Source of the DNA: Flavobacterium sp.
GTDB taxonomy: Bacteria; Bacteroidota; Bacteroidia; Flavobacteriales; Flavobacteriaceae
Reading direction: 5' to 3'
Length of the DNA stretch: 64,000 nt
Assembly (NCBI GenBank): GCA_023259675.1
Contig: JALRGT010000001.1
Location: 1-64,000, forward strand
Below, in pieces: positions 19,087 through 25,104 of this stretch. The notes under the pieces are model-generated. The model was not told where the DNA came from. It did not search any database and worked only from the letters and a program-made list of their open reading frames with translations. Every line of letters begins with the position of its first letter. Positions within the stretch are counted from its first letter, which is position 1. A program made the translations under genes and the position numbers.

Positions 19087-20055
19087 CTAAAAAATATCTG
19101 CAAGCAAATTATTTAATTGTTCGTATTCTATCAGAAAAGCATCATGTCCGTGAACAGATTTAATTTCTCCATAGGAAACATTCACTTGATGTTTCTTTAA
19201 TTCTAAATAGGTTTCCCTATTTTCCTTTACCGTAAAAAACAAATCGGAATCGATTCCGATGATATGAATAGTCGCCTCTATTTTTGAAACAAATACTTCA
19301 AAAGGTTCCGCATTTCTGTTAATATCAATTGTTTTTAACAACTGGTTCATCATTTTATAAGCCGACAACTGAAAGCGTTGTTGTAATTTTTCTCCATGAT
19401 GCACCAACCAACTTTCTACATTAAAAATACCTAAATTTTCATTAAGGGTTCTCTGAAACTTTTCTTTGAAAGATTCCGGAGTTCTGTAACACAACATTGC
19501 ATGAATTCTGGCATCTTCAATAGGTTTGCAGGAATTATTGAGTATCTGTTCCTGTACATAACAGTTCGCAATAACCCAATCCGTCGATTTCCAATCGGTC
19601 GCAATTGGAATCAAATGCTTCGTGATTTTAGGCTGCAAAGCAATCATTTCCCATGCAATTCCACCGCCAACAGAACCTCCAATTATGGCATAAAGTTGTT
19701 TAATTTGTAAGTGCTCAACACCTTGAATAAAAAGTTTAGCTATATCTCTGGCATTGAAATCGAAATAATTTTCGATACTATCTCCATCAAATCCATTTCC
19801 TGGAACATTAAAAGCTAAAACAGAATATTTATGGGTGTCAATCGTTTTATTTTCTCCTATCAAATCATTCCACCAACCAGTTGAACCAATTACATGAGCA
19901 TTTCCAGTCAATGCATGATTCACCAAAACGATTGGAGCTGTATTTAATTCTGGACCAAAAGCTTCAAAACTTAAGTTTAGGCTAGGATAAAACGCACCAC
20001 TTTCGGTAGTAAAATTTTGTATTGTTATAATGTTGGGTTTATTTTCCAATTTCAA
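19087..20055 (-). CDS. metX: Homoserine O-acetyltransferase family (alpha/beta hydrolase), TTG start
   Basis: VLVNHALTGNAHVIG, GGSVGGGIAWEM nucleophile elbow, VHGHDAFLIE. Codon at 20055 is TTG with no in-frame ATG found just upstream. Confidence 0.93.
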   Translation of the reverse strand: MKLENKPNIITIQNFTTESGAFYPSLNLSFEAFGPELNTAPIVLVNHALTGNAHVIGSTGWWNDLIGENKTIDTHKYSVLAFNVPGNGFDGDSIENYFDFNARDIAKLFIQGVEHLQIKQLYAIIGGSVGGGIAWEMIALQPKITKHLIPIATDWKSTDWVIANCYVQEQILNNSCKPIEDARIHAMLCYRTPESFKEKFQRTLNENLGIFNVESWLVHHGEKLQQRFQLSAYKMMNQLLKTIDINRNAEPFEVFVSKIEATIHIIGIDSDLFFTVKENRETYLELKKHQVNVSYGEIKSVHGHDAFLIEYEQLNNLLADIF

Positions 20056-20098
20056 ACCTTGTATTTTATTGATTTGTGTGGAAATATTAGAAAGAAAA

Positions 20099-20116
20099 CT
20101 AGTCTTAAACTAGAGG
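20099..20116 (-). promoter_or_regulatory. Expression platform of SAM-I riboswitch (weak hairpin and antiterminator strand)
   Basis: Minus strand CCTCTAGTTTAAGACTAGTTTTC: hairpin CTAGT/ACTAG plus U-run; CCTCTA is complementary to TAGAGG (20211-20216) inside the aptamer. Confidence 0.45.
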
Positions 20117-20126
20117 AATTCTTATT

Positions 20127-20230
20127 GTTATCTTTCCACGTGGGACGTGGTAGAATGCAGCACCTTCTTCGATTTACCGAAGGGTTGCTAAGGTTTCATC
20201 GGGTCTAATCCCTCTACCTTTCTTTATAAC
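20127..20230 (-). ncRNA. SAM-I (S-box) riboswitch upstream of metX
   Basis: Minus strand GTTATAAAGAAAGGTAGAGGGATTAGACCCGATGAAACCTTAGCAACC-(CTTCGGTAAATCGAAG)-AAGGTGCTGCATTCTACC-(ACGTCCCACGT)-GGAAAGATAAC; P1 GTTAT/ATAAC, S-box core GATGAAACC, AGCAACC, AAGGTGCT. Confidence 0.93.
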
Positions 20231-20258
20231 ATTTCATTACATTTTGAACTTCAAAGCA

Positions 20259-20290
20259 CAAATTAACCACTATTTTTTTAAACAACCAAA
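20259..20290 (-). promoter_or_regulatory. Putative metX promoter
   Basis: -33 TTTGG, 20-nt spacer, TTAATTTG just upstream of the SAM-I element. Confidence 0.4.
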
Positions 20291-20457
20291 TTTAAACTGT
20301 TTTAGATTGCAACAGACTATTATAAAGTTCCTTTAAAATTCATTGAGATCTATTTCAACTAAGAAGAAAAAACATAAAACGCTTTCTCCTTCTTAGTCAA
20401 AATAGGTCTTTAATTATATTCAAATTCCTTTCATTTATCATTTGGAACAAATCACAG

Positions 20458-20661
20458 TTAGATAAAAAAAGCTTCATTCTCTTTTGAATACATTAAAAAA
20501 AGATGGGTATTAATGATTTTTTTATTCGCTTTTATATCTTTAGATTTCATTCCAAATCTGGGGTGTATTAATTCATTTTCTGCAGCATTAACAGTTGCTT
20601 CATTTCTATTTCTAAAATTGAAATTCAGCGCATTTTCTAGGAGGTATAGTATTTTTCTCAT
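20458..20661 (-). CDS. Hypothetical 67-aa protein
   Basis: Hydrophilic ORF in the metX upstream region; an opposite-strand ORF overlaps, so coding status is uncertain. Confidence 0.3.
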   Translation of the reverse strand: MRKILYLLENALNFNFRNRNEATVNAAENELIHPRFGMKSKDIKANKKIINTHLFLMYSKENEAFFI

Positions 20662-20706
20662 GACTATAGGTATTACGGATTATATATTTTTATTTTCAAC
20701 AAATTC

Positions 20707-20760
20707 AATTCAACAAAAAACCCTTTTGGAAAAAATACCAAAAGGGTTTAAGTTGAATTA
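20707..20760 (-). terminator. Strong rho-independent terminator after third sORF
   Basis: Minus strand AATTCAACTTAAACCCTTTTGG-TATTTTTT-CCAAAAGGGTTTTTTGTTGAATT. Confidence 0.8.
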
Positions 20761-20778
20761 TTCACTTTTCTTTCGGTA

Positions 20779-20868
20779 TCAACAGACATAAATGACCATA
20801 GCAGACTTTTTACAAGTCATTGCATTTTTTTTGGAATTATTAAACTGCTGTGTATTTAAATTTTTCAT
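20779..20868 (-). CDS. Candidate sORF (29 aa): MKNLNTQQFNNSKKNAMTCKKSAMVIYVC
   Basis: ATG to TGA read directly; lies between two terminators; the segment just after its stop pairs with the downstream terminator's 5' arm. Confidence 0.35.
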   Translation of the reverse strand: MKNLNTQQFNNSKKNAMTCKKSAMVIYVC

Positions 20869-20885
20869 TTTAGAATTGTAAGATT

Positions 20886-20920
20886 AAAAAAAAAGCCTCC
20901 CGTTTTGCGGGAGGCTTTTT
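20886..20920 (-). terminator. Rho-independent terminator of leader unit 1
   Basis: Minus strand AAAGCCTCCCG-CAAAA-CGGGAGGCTTTTTTTTT. Confidence 0.9.
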
Positions 20921-20942
20921 GCTTTATATTATAGTTTATAAC

Positions 20943-21011
20943 TTAAGCAATAGTCGACCCGCAGGACTTATCCTGAACCTTTTTCGACATATTACATACA
21001 TTAAAAATCAT
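20943..21011 (-). CDS. Candidate leader peptide 1 (22 aa): MIFNVCNMSKKVQDKSCGSTIA
   Basis: Same length and same C-terminus CGxTIA-stop as the sORF upstream of metY; same promoter and palindrome upstream; terminator immediately downstream. Confidence 0.6.
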   Translation of the reverse strand: MIFNVCNMSKKVQDKSCGSTIA

Positions 21012-21031
21012 CTTTCTTATTTTTTGTTGAA

Positions 21032-21063
21032 CAAATTTGCAAAGAAATATTGGAATATCCAAA
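21032..21063 (-). promoter_or_regulatory. Promoter plus palindrome of leader unit 1
   Basis: Minus strand TTTGGATATTCCAATATTTCTTTGCAAATTTG: -33 TTTG, 20-nt spacer, CAAATTTG; overlapping palindrome TTGGA-TAT-TCCAA. Confidence 0.5.
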
Positions 21064-21177
21064 TATTCTTAAAAAAAAACACATTCCCTTACTTAAATCA
21101 GTTGGCATAAATTAGTTAGACTACTTAATTTTACTTTAATAAAACTTCTACGAAAACTAATAGCACAAACCAGTCAA

Positions 21178-22452
21178 TTATAAAGTGTCAAAAACGGCTT
21201 TCAAATCGGCTTTCAAATCTTCTACGTTTTCTAATCCTACTGAAATTCGAATTAAATCTTTAGAAACTCCGGAACTCAATTGTTGCTCTTCTGATAATTG
21301 TTGGTGCGTAGTACTTGACGGATGAATGATCAATGATTTAGTATCTCCAATATTAGCTAACAATGAAAACAATTTGGTTTCATCAGCAACTTTCTTAGCC
21401 GCATCAAATCCTCCTTTTAACCCAAAAGTTACCAAACCATTTTGCCCTTTCGGTAAATATTGTTTTGCTAAATCATAGTATTTACTCGACTTCAATCCCG
21501 GATAGTTCACCCATGCCACTTGGTCTTGTTCTTCTAACCAATGAGCTATTGCCAAACCATTTTCACTATGTTTTTGTACACGAATAGCCAAGGTTTCTAA
21601 TCCCTGTATAATTTGAAAGGCATTAAACGGACTCAATGCTGCTCCATAATCTCGTAATCCCTCAATTCTTACTTTAGCAATAAATGCAGCCGCTCCCAAA
21701 GCATCATGATAAACCAACCCATGATATCCTGAATTCGGTTCAGTAAACTCCGGAAAACGCCCACTACTCCAGTCAAAAGTTCCTGCATCAATAATTGCCC
21801 CTCCTAAAGAAGTTCCGTTACCCGCTATATATTTAGTCAAAGAATGAATTACAATATTGGCTCCATAAGCAATTGGATTCAACAAATACGGAGAAGCCAC
21901 CGTATTATCAACCACAAATGGCACTTTTAAAGCCTTAGCCACAGCAGCAATAGATTTCAAATCCAATACATCTAATTTTGGATTCCCTAAACTTTCCACA
22001 AAAACAACTTTCGTATTGTCATTGGCTGCTTTCTTAAAATTTTCTGCATCCGATGGATCAACAAAGGTGGTTGTGATTCCAAGTCTTGGTAAAGTTGAAC
22101 TTAACAAATTGAAGGTCCCTCCATATAAACTACTGGAAGCAACTATATGATCGCCTGTTTTAAGCATAGTCAACAATGCCGTAGCAATCGCTGCAGTTCC
22201 CGAGGCAGTAACCACAGCCGCAATTCCACCTTCAAGAGCCGCTAATCGTTGCTCCAAAATATCATTCGTTGGATTATTTAATCTTGTGTAAATAAATCCT
22301 GCTTCTGCTAATCCAAATAAATTAGCAGCATGCTCAGAATTATTAAAAACATAGGAAGAAGTTTGGTAAATAGGAACAGCTCTTGTTCCAGCATGTTGTG
22401 TAACATCGTGTCCTGCATGCAGGGCATTGGTTTCAAAGTTTAATGTACTCAT
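21178..22452 (-). CDS. metY: O-acetylhomoserine sulfhydrylase (PLP)
   Basis: ETNALHAGHDVTQHAGTRAVPIYQTSSYVF, SLTKYIAGNGTSLGG, IIHPSSTTHQQLSEEQ; ~424 aa typical of MetY. Confidence 0.95.
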   Translation of the reverse strand: MSTLNFETNALHAGHDVTQHAGTRAVPIYQTSSYVFNNSEHAANLFGLAEAGFIYTRLNNPTNDILEQRLAALEGGIAAVVTASGTAAIATALLTMLKTGDHIVASSSLYGGTFNLLSSTLPRLGITTTFVDPSDAENFKKAANDNTKVVFVESLGNPKLDVLDLKSIAAVAKALKVPFVVDNTVASPYLLNPIAYGANIVIHSLTKYIAGNGTSLGGAIIDAGTFDWSSGRFPEFTEPNSGYHGLVYHDALGAAAFIAKVRIEGLRDYGAALSPFNAFQIIQGLETLAIRVQKHSENGLAIAHWLEEQDQVAWVNYPGLKSSKYYDLAKQYLPKGQNGLVTFGLKGGFDAAKKVADETKLFSLLANIGDTKSLIIHPSSTTHQQLSEEQQLSSGVSKDLIRISVGLENVEDLKADLKAVFDTL

Positions 22453-22482
22453 GTTTATTTGTTTTTTAATTAATATTTATTC

Positions 22483-22514
22483 AAAAAAAAAGCCTTCCAA
22501 TTTCTCGGGAGGCT
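22483..22514 (-). terminator. Attenuator terminator upstream of metY
   Basis: Minus strand AGCCTCCC-GAGAAATT-GGAAGGCTTTTTTTTT, with one C/A mismatch in the stem, 31 nt before the metY ATG. Confidence 0.75.
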
Positions 22515-22537
22515 AAACTTATATTGATGAATTCAGT

Positions 22538-22606
22538 TTAAGCAATAGTATACCCGCAGAAAAAACTCTGTTTGGACATACACATTGTAAACTTTATTTC
22601 TTTCAT
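22538..22606 (-). CDS. Candidate leader peptide 2 (22 aa): MKEIKFTMCMSKQSFFCGYTIA
   Basis: ATG to TAA read directly; last 22 nt CTGCGGGTATACTATTGCTTAA are 20/22 identical to leader 1; followed by terminator then metY. Confidence 0.65.
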   Translation of the reverse strand: MKEIKFTMCMSKQSFFCGYTIA

Positions 22607-22625
22607 TTTTTATTATTTTGGAACT

Positions 22626-22657
22626 CAAATTTCCAATCTTATTTTGGATTATCCAAA
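22626..22657 (-). promoter_or_regulatory. Promoter plus palindrome of metY leader
   Basis: Minus strand TTTGGATAATCCAAAATAAGATTGGAAATTTG: same -33/-7 spacing (20 nt) and palindrome as leader unit 1. Confidence 0.5.
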
Positions 22658-22781
22658 TGATTTCAATTAAATTAACATTTGTTTACTGACTAATTTTAAT
22701 ATTTAATAATCCCTAAACGGGATTCAAATTTTTAATTTAAAAAATTCGTTACTATTAATTTACAATTCGAAAATGGTTTCA

Positions 22782-22789
22782 TACATTTG
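22782..22789 (+). promoter_or_regulatory. -7 element of metK promoter
   Basis: TACATTTG (TAnnTTTG). Confidence 0.45.
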
Positions 22790-22800
22790 CACCCGAATAC

Positions 22801-22908
22801 AAGAGGAAAAATTTGAACTGATTGCAACCTCTTCATAATGAAACGAATTCATTATGGATACTGAAAAGTTTTCAGTAGAAAAAAATGCTAAAGCAGAAAC
22901 TCTCCTTT
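22801..22908 (+). ncRNA. Structured 5' leader of metK, probable SAM-responsive S-box-like element
   Basis: AAGAGGAAAAATTTGAACTGATTGCAACC, hairpins CATAATGAA/TTCATTATG and TACTGAAAA/TTTTCAGTA, then AATGCTAAAGCAG and CTCT; GCAACC and TGCTAA resemble S-box core strings. Confidence 0.5.
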
Positions 22909-22958
22909 AGTATTTCCAGCAATTATTTTCCTCCCTTAATTTTAAATTTATATTTATT

Positions 22959-24209
22959 ATGGCTTATTTATTTACGTCAGAATCTGTGAGTGAAGGACAT
23001 CCAGACAAAATTGCAGATCAAATTTCAGACGCATTAATTGATAATTTTTTAGCTTTTGACCCAGATTCTAAAGTAGCATGTGAAACTTTAGTAACTACAG
23101 GTCAAGTGATGTTAGCAGGTGAAGTGAAGTCAAACACCTATCTTGACGTACAACAAATCGCCCGTGATGTCATCAAGAAAATTGGCTACACTAAAAGCGA
23201 GTACATGTTTGAAGCTAATTCTTGCGGAATATTATCAGCCATTCACGAACAGTCCTCTGAAATCAACCAAGGAGTTGAAAGAGCAAACCCTGAAGATCAA
23301 GGTGCGGGTGACCAAGGAATGATGTTTGGTTACGCCACTAACGAGACTGCAAATTATATGCCTTTGGCACTTGATTTATCCCATAAATTATTATTGGAAT
23401 TAGCTCTTTTGAGAAGAGAAAATGACACAATGCCATACTTACGTCCTGACGCAAAATCTCAAGTTACTTTAGAGTATAGTGATGACAACAAACCGACAAG
23501 AATTGATGCAATTGTTATCTCAACACAACATGACGATTTTGACGAGGAAGCAGTGATGCTTGCTAAAATCAAAAAAGATGTAATTGAGATTTTGATTCCA
23601 AGAATTATTGCTAAAAATCCTGAACACGCTCATTTATTTAATGATAAAATTCAATACCACATCAATCCAACAGGAAAATTTGTAATTGGAGGACCTCACG
23701 GAGATACTGGATTGACAGGAAGAAAAATCATTGTGGATACTTATGGAGGAAAAGGAGCTCACGGTGGTGGAGCATTTTCAGGTAAAGACCCAAGTAAAGT
23801 AGACAGAAGCGCTGCCTATGCTACACGTCATATCGCTAAAAACTTAGTAGCTGCCGGAGTGGCTGATGAAATTTTAGTTCAAGTTTCTTATGCTATCGGA
23901 GTGGCAAAACCAATGGGAATATTTATTGATACTTATGGTACCTCAAAAGTAAATCTAACCAATGGCGAAATCGCTAAAAAAGTAGAAGCGATATTCGACA
24001 TGCGCCCTTACTTTATCGAACAACGTTTGAAACTAAGAAACCCGATTTATAGTGAAAGTGCTGCTTACGGACATATGGGACGCACACCTGAAACGGTAAC
24101 CAAAACTTTTTCAGCTCCAGGAGGAATTGAGAAAACAGTTACTGTTGAATTATTCACATGGGAAAAATTAGATTATGTTGATCAAGTGAAAGCCGCTTTT
24201 AACTTGTAA
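22959..24209 (+). CDS. metK: S-adenosylmethionine synthetase
   Basis: [72 protein letters not shown]. Confidence 0.99.
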   Translation: MAYLFTSESVSEGHPDKIADQISDALIDNFLAFDPDSKVACETLVTTGQVMLAGEVKSNTYLDVQQIARDVIKKIGYTKSEYMFEANSCGILSAIHEQSSEINQGVERANPEDQGAGDQGMMFGYATNETANYMPLALDLSHKLLLELALLRRENDTMPYLRPDAKSQVTLEYSDDNKPTRIDAIVISTQHDDFDEEAVMLAKIKKDVIEILIPRIIAKNPEHAHLFNDKIQYHINPTGKFVIGGPHGDTGLTGRKIIVDTYGGKGAHGGGAFSGKDPSKVDRSAAYATRHIAKNLVAAGVADEILVQVSYAIGVAKPMGIFIDTYGTSKVNLTNGEIAKKVEAIFDMRPYFIEQRLKLRNPIYSESAAYGHMGRTPETVTKTFSAPGGIEKTVTVELFTWEKLDYVDQVKAAFNL

Positions 24210-24235
24210 TCAACAATATTATATTTACCATAAGT

Positions 24236-24262
24236 AAACCCAGCCATATCGGCTGGGTTTTT
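24236..24262 (+). terminator. metK terminator
   Basis: AAACCCAGCC-ATATC-GGCTGGGTTTTTTAT. Confidence 0.9.
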
Positions 24263-24405
24263 TATTTATATAAGATTGAGTATCCTGAAATAAAATCGAC
24301 TAAATTAAAGTTCTAAAAAACGTTAAAAAAAAGCTATCACAAAGACCAAATTTTATCTATTTTTACAAACGAAGGAATTAGAAATTTTAAAATCATAACA
24401 CCGTA

Positions 24406-25020
24406 ATGCACATAGCAGTAGCAGGAAACATTGGTTCAGGAAAAACAACTTTAACAAGTTTATTGTCAAAACATTTTAAATGGGAACCTCACTTTGAAGA
24501 TGTGGTCGACAATCCTTATTTGGATGATTTTTACCATCAAATGGAACGTTGGTCCTTCAATCTGCAAATTTATTTCTTGAACAGTCGTTTTCGTCAAGTG
24601 AAACAAATTCGTGAAAGTGGCAAAAAAATAATTCAGGACAGAACCATTTATGAAGATGCCCATATTTTCGCCCCCAACCTTTATGCTATGGGCTTAATGA
24701 CCAATCGTGATTTTCAGAATTATTCTTCGCTTTTTGAACTAATGGAATCTACGGTAAAAGCACCTGATTTATTAATCTATTTAAGAAGCTCTATTCCTAA
24801 CTTAGTGGGACAAATTCACAAACGCGGTCGTGAATATGAAAACTCTATTTCAATTGATTACTTAAGCCGATTGAATGAGCGTTACGAGGCTTGGATTCAC
24901 ACCTATGACAGAGGAAAATTATTAATTATAGATGTCGACAAAATCAATTTCGTTGACAACCCGGAAGATCTTGGAAACATCATTAATAGAGTTGACGCAG
25001 AAATGCACGGCTTATTTTAG
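24406..25020 (+). CDS. Deoxynucleoside kinase
   Basis: MHIAVAGNIGSGKTTLTSLL P-loop, QDRTIYEDAHIFA, RGREYENSISIDYL. Confidence 0.92.
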   Translation: MHIAVAGNIGSGKTTLTSLLSKHFKWEPHFEDVVDNPYLDDFYHQMERWSFNLQIYFLNSRFRQVKQIRESGKKIIQDRTIYEDAHIFAPNLYAMGLMTNRDFQNYSSLFELMESTVKAPDLLIYLRSSIPNLVGQIHKRGREYENSISIDYLSRLNERYEAWIHTYDRGKLLIIDVDKINFVDNPEDLGNIINRVDAEMHGLF

Positions 25021-25060
25021 AAAACAGATTTCACAAATTATCAGAGAATATAAAAACAAA

Positions 25061-25090
25061 AAATGCCTCGCAACTGCGAGGCATTTTTAT
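25061..25090. terminator. Bidirectional terminator
   Basis: AAATGCCTCGC-AACT-GCGAGGCATTTTT. Confidence 0.88.
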
Positions 25091-25104
25091 ATCTAATTCA
25101 AAGA

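Noticed and set aside
20513-20791. 92-aa plus-strand hydrophobic ORF between metX and metY
   Set aside because: Runs through the terminator hairpin and sORF3 region; composition fits translation of AT-rich noncoding DNA.
22838-22864. MKRIHYGY mini-ORF in the metK leader as a leader peptide
   Set aside because: No Met/Cys codon run and it lies on a hairpin; kept only as a note within the metK leader finding.
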